From NCBI GenBank assembly GCA_026707335.1, contig JAPOXB010000048.1, positions 1-21,831 on the forward strand: 21,831 nucleotides of DNA. Reading direction: 5' to 3'. Source of the stretch: Chloroflexota bacterium (lineage in GTDB: Bacteria > Chloroflexota > Dehalococcoidia > Bin125). Below are positions 7,038-14,291 of the stretch, one piece after another. Under the pieces are notes generated by a model. The model worked only from the letters and a program-made list of their open reading frames with translations. It had not been told where the DNA came from and ran no database searches. The first letter of the stretch is position 1; every line of letters begins with the position of its first letter. The position numbers and the translations under genes are program-made.

Positions 7038-7067
7038 AGGGCCGGAGCGCAGGTCATCGGAGTCCGC

Positions 7068-7862
7068 GTGCCGCCGCTCGTCTCGCACATGCTCGCCGCC
7101 CGACGCGCCGCCGAAGAAGCGGGGCTGTTCGGCGCCGCCTCGGACGACGGGGGGGCGTCCGGCGGCGAGGCCGCGCGCGCGGAGGAGGTCGGCGCTTTCA
7201 CGCTGGGCGCGACGACGCCGGACATCCGCGTCCTCACCCGCTGGGAGCGCGAGCGCACGCACTTCTTCGACCTGAGCGAAGAGCAGCACCAGGACAGCGT
7301 GGCGGCGTTCTTGACCGCCCATCCCGACCTGCGCGACGCCGCCGCCCTGCGGCCCCAGACGCGCGCCTGGGCGGGCGGGTTCATCGCTCACCTGGTGATG
7401 GACGAGACGTACATCGAGGAGGTCTACCGGCCGCACTTCGGCCATCGATCGGCCCTGGGTGGGGGTAGGCGGGCCAACCTGCTGGACCGCATCCTGCAAT
7501 ACGAGATGGACCGCCAGGAGCGCGAGAGCCCGGAGGCGATGGCGGCGCTGCGGCAGTCGCTGTACGGCAGCGCGGTCGATGTCGATTGCGGCTTCCTCGA
7601 CCGGGCCACGCTGGAGGAGTGGCGCGATGTCTCGGCCCGCCTGACGGAGTACGCGCCGGACTGGGAGCGCTTCAGCACGATCGCGTCGCGGCATCTGGAG
7701 GGGGCGGGCGTCGGCTCGGAGGACGAATACCGCGCCTTCCTGGAGCAGATCCCGGAATTGCTCGAGGAGACGCTGCGCAGCGTCGGCGCGGCCACGGTGG
7801 AGGCGTTTTTCGAGGAGTCGCAGCAGCGCACCGTGACTGCGCTGCGGGAGTACCTGGGATGA
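7068..7862 (+). CDS. Zinc-dependent phospholipase C-like protein
   Basis: A 264-aa protein of the Zn-dependent phospholipase C/S1-P1 nuclease-like family, expected to be an all-helical metal-binding enzyme. Candidate metal ligands are His7 in LVSHMLAAR, Asp52 in GATTPDIR, His65 in RTHFFDL, and His108 and Asp112 in FIAHLVMDETY. Their order and spacing fit the family. No signal peptide is visible, so it seems cytoplasmic, which argues against a secreted toxin. The GTG at 7068 was chosen because GGAG lies 5 nt before it and family members start with a short segment just before the first His. An upstream ATG at 7014 lies within the repeat. Its stop overlaps the hisD start as ATGA, so the two are translated together. 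The substrate is unknown. Confidence 0.75.
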   Translation: MPPLVSHMLAARRAAEEAGLFGAASDDGGASGGEAARAEEVGAFTLGATTPDIRVLTRWERERTHFFDLSEEQHQDSVAAFLTAHPDLRDAAALRPQTRAWAGGFIAHLVMDETYIEEVYRPHFGHRSALGGGRRANLLDRILQYEMDRQERESPEAMAALRQSLYGSAVDVDCGFLDRATLEEWRDVSARLTEYAPDWERFSTIASRHLEGAGVGSEDEYRAFLEQIPELLEETLRSVGAATVEAFFEESQQRTVTALREYLG

Positions 7863-9223
7863 GCGGCGCAGGGGAGGCGGCGCCGCTGCCGGTCGTCGTC
7901 GGCGCGGACGCGGCGCGCGCCACGATCTTCCGCAAGCGCGTCGTGGACGAGGGGGCGCTCGGCGAGGCCGAACGCGGCCTCATCGCGACGCTCTACCCCG
8001 GCATGGAACCGGCGACGGCGGACACCGCCGTGCGCCGCATCATCGACGAGGTGCGCCGCGACGGCGACGCCGCCCTGCGCCGCATCTCGGCCGCGCTCGA
8101 CGGCTTCGCGCCGGACCCGATCCAGGTGAGCGCCGCGGAGTTCGCCGCCGCCCGGGCGGCCGTCGATCCCGAGTTGATCGGCGCGCTACAGGCCGCCGCC
8201 GGACGCGTGCGCGACTACCACGAGCGCCAGCTCGCCCACGCCGCGCAGTCCTTCGAGCACGAGGGCCTCGGCCAGATCGTGCGTCCCATCGCGCGGGTGG
8301 GGCTGTACGTGCCCGGCACGGCGGTGGTCTACCCGAGCTCCGTGCTACACACGGCGATCCCGGCGGTCGTCGCGGGGGTCGAGGACGTCTGCATCGTCAG
8401 TCCGGTGTCGGCCGCGGCGGGGGGGACGGTGGCGGCGATCAAGCTGGTGGCGGCCGAGATCGCGGGCGTGACGAGCGTCTACAAGGTCGGGGGGGCGCAG
8501 GCGATCGCCGCGCTGGCCTACGGCGCCGAGTCGGTGCCGGCAGTGGACAAGATCTTCGGGCCGGGCAACCGCTTCGTGACCCTCGCCAAGCGCATGGTCT
8601 ACGGCGACGTGGGCATCGACGCGCTGTACGGCCCGACCGAGACCGTCATCGTGACGGACGACTCCGCCGACCCCGATCTCTGCGCCGCCGACCTGCTCGC
8701 CCAGGCCGAGCACGACACGATCGCCGCGCCCATCCTGATCACGTCGAGCGAGCGCGTTGCGCGGGCGGTGGCGGCCATCGTGCCGCGGCAGGCGGCGGCG
8801 CTGCCGCGCGGCGCCATCGCCCTGCAGGCGTTCGAGAACCGGGGCGGCATCATCCTGGCCGAGGATCTGCCCGCCGCGATCGAACTGGCCAACGAGTACG
8901 CGCCCGAGCACCTGGCGCTCGTCGTCGCCGACGAGCAGGCGGCCGTCGACCGGGTGCGCAACGCGGGGGGGCTGTTCGTCGGCGAGGCCTCGCCGGAGGC
9001 GCTGGCCGACTACATCGCCGGGCCGTCGCACGTCATGCCGACGGGGGGCAGCGCGCGCTACGCGTCGCCGCTGCACGTGGACGCCTTCCGCAAGGTCACG
9101 AGCGTGCTGCGCGCCGGCGACGACCTGCTACAGCGGGTCGGCGACGACGCGATCACGATCGCGCACGCGGAGGGCCTGCAGGCGCACGCCCGCTCCCTGG
9201 AGGTGCGTCGCAGCGACCGCTGA
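7859..9223 (+). CDS. hisD: Histidinol dehydrogenase
   Basis: A 454-aa zinc enzyme that oxidises L-histidinol to L-histidine in two NAD-dependent steps, the last reactions of the pathway. GPGNRFVTLAKRMVYGDVGID is conserved around 234-254. The zinc ligands correspond to Gln282 and His285 in QAEHD, Asp384 in ALADYIAGPSH and His443 in EGLQAHA. The catalytic Glu350-His351 pair lies in YAPEHLAL. The N-terminus is about 15-20 residues longer than many homologues. The start overlaps the preceding stop (ATGA), and GGGAG lies 8 nt upstream. It heads a D-C-B order of his genes. hisG, hisA, hisF and hisH are not in the window. Confidence 0.96.
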   Translation: MSGAGEAAPLPVVVGADAARATIFRKRVVDEGALGEAERGLIATLYPGMEPATADTAVRRIIDEVRRDGDAALRRISAALDGFAPDPIQVSAAEFAAARAAVDPELIGALQAAAGRVRDYHERQLAHAAQSFEHEGLGQIVRPIARVGLYVPGTAVVYPSSVLHTAIPAVVAGVEDVCIVSPVSAAAGGTVAAIKLVAAEIAGVTSVYKVGGAQAIAALAYGAESVPAVDKIFGPGNRFVTLAKRMVYGDVGIDALYGPTETVIVTDDSADPDLCAADLLAQAEHDTIAAPILITSSERVARAVAAIVPRQAAALPRGAIALQAFENRGGIILAEDLPAAIELANEYAPEHLALVVADEQAAVDRVRNAGGLFVGEASPEALADYIAGPSHVMPTGGSARYASPLHVDAFRKVTSVLRAGDDLLQRVGDDAITIAHAEGLQAHARSLEVRRSDR

Positions 9224-9243
9224 GGCGCGGGCGATGGGGGGTA

Positions 9244-9264
9244 GGGGCAGGCCGCGGCTGCCCC
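9244..9264 (+). other. Hairpin between hisD and hisC
   Basis: GGGGCAG (9244-9250) pairs perfectly with CTGCCCC (9258-9264). There is no U-tract. It may slow transcription or mark an mRNA processing site between the two cistrons. Confidence 0.4.
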
Positions 9265-9271
9265 AAGGCGA

Positions 9272-9296
9272 TGTCGCGTGTGTCGCGTGCGACCAT
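9272..9296 (+). promoter_or_regulatory. Tandem repeats and possible internal promoter before hisC
   Basis: TGTCGCGTG occurs twice in tandem (9272-9280, 9281-9289). It is followed by GACCAT (9291-9296), which ends 6 nt before the hisC ATG, the same spacing as the leaderless promoters of birA and the NfeD gene. The -10 match is poor at its first base. Confidence 0.3.
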
Positions 9297-9302
9297 GAGG
9301 GC

Positions 9303-10421
9303 ATGTCCGGTGAATCCGACCCCCCGCGCGTGCGGCCGCACCTGACCGCCCTGCCCGGCTACGAGCCGGTGACGCCCGTCGACCAGCTGGCGGCGCGGGC
9401 GGGCGTCGACGTGACCGACGTGCTCAAGCTCGACGCCAACGAGAACCCGTTCGGCGCGAGCGACGCCGTGCAGCGCGCCGTGGCCGAATGCCGGGGCTGG
9501 TCGGTCTACCCCGACCCGCTGCAGCTCGACCTGCGGGCGGCGCTGGCGGGCTACGCCGGCGTGACACCGGAGCGGGTCGTGGCGGGGGCGGGGTCGGACG
9601 AGTTGATCGAGCTGACGGTGCGGGCCCTGGTGGGGCCGGGGCAGCGCGTGGTGAGTTGCCCACCGACCTTCGGCATGTACCGCTTCCTCTGCGACGTGGC
9701 GGCGATTCCCCTCGACGAGGTGGAGCGGGGGGCCGACTTCGGTATCGACGTGGAGGCGGTGCTGGCCGCCATCCGGCCCGAGACGGCGCTGGTGATCCTG
9801 GCCTCGCCCAACAACCCCAGCGGCACGCCGCTGCGCGACGACGCGCTGGCGGCGCTGCTCGGCAGCGGCGCGACGATCGCCGTCGACGAGGCCTACGGCG
9901 AGTACGCCGGCACGTCGGCGCTGGAGCGCTTCGGCGACCACCCACGGCTGATCGTCTTCCGCACGTTCAGCAAGTGGGCAGGGCTGGCCGGCCTGCGGGC
10001 GGGCTACGGCGTCTTCCACCCCGACCTGGCGTCGGTGCTGCTGCGCATCAAGCAGCCGTACAACGTCAACCTGGCGGCCGAGGTCGCGATGCGGGCGGCG
10101 ATCGACGCCAAGGACGAGCTGCTGGCCCAGGCCGCGCAGGTCGTCGAGGAGCGGGGGGCCCTGGCCCGCGACATCGGCGCGCTGGGCTGGCTGACGCCCT
10201 ATCCGTCGTCGGCGAACTTCCTGCTCTGCGCGGTCGAGGGGGGGTCGCCCGACGCCGGAGCCCGCCTGCACGCCGCCCTGGCCGAGCGGGGGGTCTTCGT
10301 GCGCTACTTCGGGACGCCGCGGCTGCGGGACTGCGTCCGCATCTCCTGTCCCCGGCCCGACCAGCACGAGGCGCTGATGACACACCTGCGCGCGGCGGGC
10401 GCCGGCCTGGGCCTCGCCTAG
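9303..10421 (+). CDS. hisC: Histidinol-phosphate aminotransferase
   Basis: A 372-aa PLP-dependent class I/II aminotransferase that converts imidazole acetol-phosphate and glutamate into histidinol phosphate. Landmarks are KLDANENPFG (42-51), AGAGSDELI (95-102), SPNNPSGTP (168-176, with the cofactor Asn171), VDEAYGEY (194-201, with Asp195 and Tyr198), the Schiff-base Lys224 in RTFSKWAGLAGLRAGYG with Arg232, and the C-terminal RISCP substrate-arginine motif. Its place between hisD and hisB settles the role, although HisC enzymes may also act on aromatic amino acids. No Shine-Dalgarno sequence precedes the ATG, and translation may begin from a leaderless internal transcript. Confidence 0.96.
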   Translation: MSGESDPPRVRPHLTALPGYEPVTPVDQLAARAGVDVTDVLKLDANENPFGASDAVQRAVAECRGWSVYPDPLQLDLRAALAGYAGVTPERVVAGAGSDELIELTVRALVGPGQRVVSCPPTFGMYRFLCDVAAIPLDEVERGADFGIDVEAVLAAIRPETALVILASPNNPSGTPLRDDALAALLGSGATIAVDEAYGEYAGTSALERFGDHPRLIVFRTFSKWAGLAGLRAGYGVFHPDLASVLLRIKQPYNVNLAAEVAMRAAIDAKDELLAQAAQVVEERGALARDIGALGWLTPYPSSANFLLCAVEGGSPDAGARLHAALAERGVFVRYFGTPRLRDCVRISCPRPDQHEALMTHLRAAGAGLGLA

Positions 10422-10475
10422 CGCGACGCCGCCGCGCTTGCGACGATGGAGGCGGCGGGGGGATCGGACACAGCC

Positions 10476-11069
10476 ATGACGCGAGAAGCCACGGTCCGGC
10501 GCGAGACCAAAGAGACCAGCATCGAGGTCGTCCTGCGGCTGGAGGGGGGCGGCCGGGTCGACGTGACGACCGGCATCGGCATGCTGAACCACATGATCGA
10601 GCAGCTGGGGCGGCACGGCGGCTTCGACCTGAAGGTGCACGCCGACGGCGACCTGCACGTCGACGCGCACCACACCGTCGAGGACATCGGCCTGGCGCTG
10701 GGCAAGGCGCTCAACGAGGCGTTGGGCGACCGGGCGGGCATCGCCCGGATGGCCGACCGGACGGTGCCCCTCGACGAGGCGCTGGTTCACGCCGCGCTCG
10801 ACCTGAGCGGCCGCCCCTACACCGACATCGGGCTGCGCTTCAGCGCCGGCATGGCGGGGGAGCTGCCCACGCCGCTGGTGGCGCATTTTTTCGAGTCGTT
10901 CGCGCAGGAGGGGCGCTTCGCCCTGCACCTGCGCCAGTTGGCGGGCGAGAACGACCACCACATCATGGAGTCGGCCTTCAAGGCGACGGCGCGGGCGCTG
11001 CGCGACGCGGTGGCGGTGATCGAGGCGGAGGGCGGCGCGCCGAGCACCAAGGGGACGCTGTCGGCGTAG
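10476..11069 (+). CDS. hisB: Imidazoleglycerol-phosphate dehydratase
   Basis: A 197-aa manganese enzyme that removes water from imidazole glycerol-phosphate to give imidazole acetol-phosphate, the substrate of the preceding gene's product. The paired His-rich metal motifs DAHHTVEDIG and ENDHHIMESAFKA, the GIGMLNHMIEQLGRHG segment and the closing STKGTLSA are all present. It is monofunctional, with no histidinol-phosphatase domain. The ATG at 10476 gives the normal family length and starts just before RRETKETSI. An in-frame ATG at 10446 would add ten residues. It is the last plus-strand gene before the convergent purine block. Confidence 0.95.
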   Translation: MTREATVRRETKETSIEVVLRLEGGGRVDVTTGIGMLNHMIEQLGRHGGFDLKVHADGDLHVDAHHTVEDIGLALGKALNEALGDRAGIARMADRTVPLDEALVHAALDLSGRPYTDIGLRFSAGMAGELPTPLVAHFFESFAQEGRFALHLRQLAGENDHHIMESAFKATARALRDAVAVIEAEGGAPSTKGTLSA

Positions 11070-11118
11070 GCGGGTAGCGCGGCAGGGGGCGCCACGCACC
11101 GCGATCGCCGGCGTGCGG

Positions 11119-11137
11119 GCCGAAATTTTTTTTCGGC
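11119..11137. terminator. U-rich hairpin between convergent hisB and purS
   Basis: GCCGAAA (11119-11125) pairs with TTTCGGC (11131-11137) around five T residues, inside an 8-T run. It is placed to end the hisB transcript, and the reverse transcript would also form a stem. Confidence 0.45.
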
Positions 11138-11203
11138 GCGGCCTGTCGAGCCGGTGTTGAGGGCCCGCGACGCAGGCGGACCTGCCGGTACTTGCACGCA
11201 GAT

Positions 11204-11245
11204 GGAGGCTAACGGCCCGGTTGTTGAACCCTTCTGGGCGCCTCC
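11204..11245. other. Nested hairpin in the hisB-purS gap
   Basis: GGAGGC (11204-11209) pairs with GCCTCC (11240-11245), GCCC (11215-11218) with GGGC (11236-11239), and GGTT (11219-11222) with AACC (11227-11230). Because it lies downstream of both convergent genes, a role in transcript ending is plausible. The rest of the 233-bp gap shows no gene. Confidence 0.35.
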
Positions 11246-11302
11246 GGGGCCGCTCCTCGCGTCCTCGGTACGGCGGCGTGCGGCCGGCCGGGAAGCGCGG
11301 CG

Positions 11303-11578
11303 CTAGCCGACGGCCTCGCCGGCTGTCTCGGCCGACACAGCGAAGCGGTAGTCCTCGATCACCGGGTTGGCGAGGAGTTGGTCGCACATCGCATCGACCT
11401 GCGAGGCGGCGTCCGCCTCGTCGGGGGCGTCGAGCCAGACCTCGATGTACTTACCGGCCCGCACGGCGTCGACGCCGGCGTAGCCCAGCGAGTGCAGGCC
11501 GCCCTTGATCGTCAGGCCCTGGGGGTCGTTGACGGTGCGCTTGAGCGTGACGTGGATCTCCGCCTTGTAGCGGGGCAC
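11303..11578 (-). CDS. purS: Phosphoribosylformylglycinamidine synthase subunit PurS
   Basis: A 91-aa small subunit of the three-part FGAM synthase, which channels ammonia from the glutaminase PurQ to the synthetase PurL in the fourth step of IMP synthesis. The sequence YKAEIHVTLKRTVNDPQG, then LGYAGVDAVRAGKYIEVWLD, matches the PurS beta-alpha-beta fold. Length is typical (80-90 aa). The GTG start at 11578 is one base after the purC stop (TGAcGTG), so the two are coupled. Unusually, purQ and purL do not follow. The operon ends here against the convergent hisB, so those partners must lie elsewhere in the genome. Confidence 0.92.
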   Translation of the reverse strand: MPRYKAEIHVTLKRTVNDPQGLTIKGGLHSLGYAGVDAVRAGKYIEVWLDAPDEADAASQVDAMCDQLLANPVIEDYRFAVSAETAGEAVG

Positions 11579-11579
11579 G

Positions 11580-12509
11580 TCAGCTGGCCCCGGGGCGGAG
11601 CAGTAAGCGCCCCGTAATGCGCTCGAAGCCCTGCGCATAGCGCTCCTGGAGCAGCGCAACGACCGGCGGAGGCATGCCGGGGGCGGGCGGCGTCTTGTCC
11701 CAGCCGGTCGATTCCAGCCAGTCGCGCAGGGGTTGCTTGTCGAACGACGGCTGGGCCTGGCCCGGCTGGTAGATCGCGACGTCCCAGAAGCGCGACGAGT
11801 CGGGCGTGAGCGCCTCGTCGATCAGGATCGCCTCGTCCTCGCCCTGCTCGTTGGGGACCATGCCGAACTCGAACTTGGTGTCGGCGATGATGAAGCCGCG
11901 CTGACGGGCGCGCTCGAGGCCGTACATGTAGAGCGACATGGAGCGCACCTTGACCGTATTGGCGACCTCCTGGCCGACGATCTCCACCGCCTGCTCGTAG
12001 GAGATGTTCTCGTCGTGGCCCTCGTCGGCCTTGGTCGAGGGGGTGAAGATCGCCTCGGGCAGGGCGTCCGACTCGCGCAGCCCGGCCGGCAGGGGGATGC
12101 CGCAGACCGCGCCGCTGCGCTGGTAGTCCTTCCAGCCGCTGCCCGACAGGTAGCCGCGCACGATGGCCTCCAGCTTCACGGGGACCGTCTTGCGGACGAG
12201 CATCGCGCGGCCGATGAACTCCGGCCCCAACGGCACGGGGATGTCGGGGTTGTCGGTCGAATCGATGACGCGGATCATGTGGTTCGGCACCACGCTCTCG
12301 GTGTTCTCGAACCAGTAGGCCGACATCTGCGTGAGCACGCGCCCCTTGTCGGGGATGCCGTTGGGCAGCACGACGTCGAAGGCGGAAACGCGGTCCGTCG
12401 CCACGATCAGCAGGCGGTCGCCCAGGTCGTAGACGTCGCGCACCTTGCCCTGGAACTTGGGCAGGTCCAGGCTCGTGTGCAGCAGCACGTCGCTCGTTCC
12501 GGTGGTCAT
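11580..12509 (-). CDS. purC: SAICAR synthase
   Basis: A 309-aa ATP-dependent ligase that joins aspartate to carboxyaminoimidazole ribotide to make SAICAR. GKVRDVYDLGDRLLIVATDR (21-40), RVSAFDVVLPNGIPDKG (40-56), VKLEAIVRGYLSGSGW, IFTPSTKADEGHDENIS and IADTKFEFG followed by LTPDSSRFW are the family's nucleotide- and substrate-binding motifs. The length places it with the yeast-like long form of about 300 aa rather than the 235-aa Bacillus form. GGAG sits 6 nt before the ATG. It lies directly after purB, which acts on its product. Confidence 0.96.
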   Translation of the reverse strand: MTTGTSDVLLHTSLDLPKFQGKVRDVYDLGDRLLIVATDRVSAFDVVLPNGIPDKGRVLTQMSAYWFENTESVVPNHMIRVIDSTDNPDIPVPLGPEFIGRAMLVRKTVPVKLEAIVRGYLSGSGWKDYQRSGAVCGIPLPAGLRESDALPEAIFTPSTKADEGHDENISYEQAVEIVGQEVANTVKVRSMSLYMYGLERARQRGFIIADTKFEFGMVPNEQGEDEAILIDEALTPDSSRFWDVAIYQPGQAQPSFDKQPLRDWLESTGWDKTPPAPGMPPPVVALLQERYAQGFERITGRLLLRPGAS

Positions 12510-12538
12510 GGTGGTCTCCCGTCCCTTCGTGTCGCTTC

Positions 12539-12554
12539 GCCCCGAGGCCGGGGC
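12539..12554 (-). other. Small hairpin between purB and purC
   Basis: GCCCCG (12539-12544) pairs with CGGGGC (12549-12554) four bases after the purB stop. It lacks a U-tract and probably only affects mRNA stability. Confidence 0.35.
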
Positions 12555-12557
12555 CCT

Positions 12558-13889
12558 TCAGATGCCCACGCGCTCGAAACTCGCATCGAGGTGGCGCAGG
12601 TAATACGCAGGGTCGAACAACTCGCGCAGCGCCGCGGCCGGGTCGGCCGCGGCGCCGTCCGCCGGACCGTCGCCGGAGCCCAGCGCGGCCAGCACGGTGG
12701 CGTCGGCGGCGAGCAGGTCGAAGAAGGGGCGGCGCTCGTTCCAGGCGGTCATCGCGTGCGCCTGCACGAGCTTGTAGGCCGTCTCGCGGGGCATGCCGCG
12801 CTCGACCAGCGCCAGCAGCACGCGCTGCGAGAAGACGAGCCCGTAGGAGCGGTCCATGTTCTCGCGCATGTGCTCGGGGAAGACGACGAGGTTCTCCATG
12901 ATCCAGCTGAACATGTCGAGCATGTAGTCGAGCAGGATGCATGCGTCGGGGAAGATGACGCGCTCGGTCGAGGAGTGGGAGATGTCGCGCTCGTGCCACA
13001 GCGCGACGTTCTCCAGGGCGGTCGTGGCGTAGCCGCGCACGACGCGGGCCAGGCCGCAGATGCGCTCGCACTTCTCGGGGTTGCGCTTGTGCGGCATTGC
13101 GGAGGAGCCGGTCTGGCCGGGCAGGAACGGCTCCTCCGCCTCGCGCAGCTCGGTGCGCTGCATGTGGCGGATCTGCAGCGCGAACTTCTCCAGCGAGGCG
13201 GCGATCAGCGCCAGCGTCGAGACGAACTCGGCGTGCCGGTCGCGCTGCAGGATCTGATTCGAGACCGGCGCGACGGCGAGGCCGAGTTCCGCGCAGATGC
13301 GCTCCTCGGCCGAGGGCGGGACGGTGGCGTGCGTCCCGACGGCGCCGCTGATCTTGCCCACGCTGATCGAGTCGGTGGCGGCGGTCAGGCGGGCCCGGCC
13401 GCGCCGCACCTCGTCGACCCAGAGGGCGAGCTGCAAGCCGAAGGTCATCGGCTCGGCGTGGATGCCGTGCGTGCGGCCCACCATCAGCGTGTGCTTGTGC
13501 TCCCGCGCCTTGGCGACGAGGGCCGCCTCGAGCCGCGCCAGCTCCGTCTGCAGCAGCGCCGCCGCGTCGCGCAGTTGCAGCGAGGTCGCGGTGTCCCAGA
13601 CGTCGTTCGAGGTGAGCCCCAGGTGCACCCAGCGCGCCTCGTCGCCCAGGGAGTCCGAGACCGAGCGCAGGAAGGCGGTCACGTCGTGGTGGGTCTCCGC
13701 CTGGTAGCGGTCGAGGTCCTCCAGCACGAACGACGCCTTGGCCGCGATGGCGTCGGCGTCGGCCTGCGGCACGACCCCCTCGGCCGCCCAGGCCTGCACC
13801 GCCGCGACCTCGACCTGCAACCAGCGCTCGTACTTGGCCTGCTCGGTCCAGAGGGCGGCCATGGCGGGGCGGGAGTAGCGCGGGATCAT
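12558..13889 (-). CDS. purB: Adenylosuccinate lyase
   Basis: A 443-aa fumarase/aspartase-superfamily enzyme that releases fumarate from SAICAR and from adenylosuccinate, so it serves both IMP and AMP synthesis. It has the three conserved patches: LGLTSNDVWDTA (90-101), VGRTHGIHAEP (137-147, catalytic His141) and the signature GSSAMPHKRNPEKC (261-274, flexible loop with the catalytic Ser). The N-terminal MIPRYSRPAMAALWTEQAKY is typical. A short Ala/Asp-rich insert (about 395-415) just before the C-terminal helix is less usual. A weak GGAAGG precedes the ATG at a long distance. The cupin gene lies 42 bp upstream. Confidence 0.97.
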   Translation of the reverse strand: MIPRYSRPAMAALWTEQAKYERWLQVEVAAVQAWAAEGVVPQADADAIAAKASFVLEDLDRYQAETHHDVTAFLRSVSDSLGDEARWVHLGLTSNDVWDTATSLQLRDAAALLQTELARLEAALVAKAREHKHTLMVGRTHGIHAEPMTFGLQLALWVDEVRRGRARLTAATDSISVGKISGAVGTHATVPPSAEERICAELGLAVAPVSNQILQRDRHAEFVSTLALIAASLEKFALQIRHMQRTELREAEEPFLPGQTGSSAMPHKRNPEKCERICGLARVVRGYATTALENVALWHERDISHSSTERVIFPDACILLDYMLDMFSWIMENLVVFPEHMRENMDRSYGLVFSQRVLLALVERGMPRETAYKLVQAHAMTAWNERRPFFDLLAADATVLAALGSGDGPADGAAADPAAALRELFDPAYYLRHLDASFERVGI

Positions 13890-13931
13890 CGGGGTGGGGG
13901 CCTTCCGCCGCGCCGCGCGGGCGCGGGATCG

Positions 13932-14267
13932 TCAGTCGAGGTAGTCCTCGCGCACGGGCGAGAAGATGTCGATCGCGACCGAATCCTCCAGCGCCGTCAC
14001 CTTGTGGTCGACGTCGCCGGGGACGAGCCAGGAGTCGCCGGGACCCAGTTCCCGCGTCGCGCCGGGCATCTCGAAGAGGATGCGCCCGGAGACGAGGTAA
14101 CCGGTCTGCTCGTGCGGGTGGGTGTGATTGGGCACGACCGCGTCCTTGGCGATGCGGATCTCGTGGATGGAGGTGCGGTCGCCGTGATTCAGCGTCCGGC
14201 GGGTGATGCCGGGCAGCATCTCCACCTGCCGGGCGTCGGCGTGACGCTGCAAGCTGGGCTCGGTCAT
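13932..14267 (-). CDS. Single-domain cupin protein
   Basis: A 111-aa protein that forms one cupin barrel. Motif 1 is HTHPHEQTGYLVSG, supplying likely metal ligands His48, His50 and Glu53; motif 2 is LGPGDSWLVPGDVDHKV with His88. The order and spacing match small metal-binding cupins. It is placed between purD (24 bp upstream) and purB (42 bp downstream) on the same strand, so it is co-transcribed with purine genes. No specific reaction can be read from the sequence. Sugar, nucleotide-sugar or small-ligand binding, or a role in redox or metal sensing, are all possible. GAGGG lies upstream of the ATG. Confidence 0.8.
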   Translation of the reverse strand: MTEPSLQRHADARQVEMLPGITRRTLNHGDRTSIHEIRIAKDAVVPNHTHPHEQTGYLVSGRILFEMPGATRELGPGDSWLVPGDVDHKVTALEDSVAIDIFSPVREDYLD

Positions 14268-14291
14268 TGGCTCATCCCTCTCCGCGCGCGC

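Noticed and set aside
6132..7067. Long N-terminal part of the frame that ends at 7862
   Set aside because: It is antisense to the NfeD protease and lacks domain signals. Only the part from 7068 carries the family motifs.
6918..7694. N-terminal extension of the NfeD gene to 741 aa
   Set aside because: The extra 259 codons are antisense to the PLC-like gene, whose motifs are intact. A signal segment and a -10 box mark the start at 6917.
11119..11302. 6S or SRP RNA in the hisB-purS gap
   Set aside because: The hairpins looked suggestive, but the conserved SRP loop and the 6S central bubble could not be identified.
9153..11387. A 744-aa open frame on the minus strand
   Set aside because: It is antisense to hisC and hisB with no domain signal.
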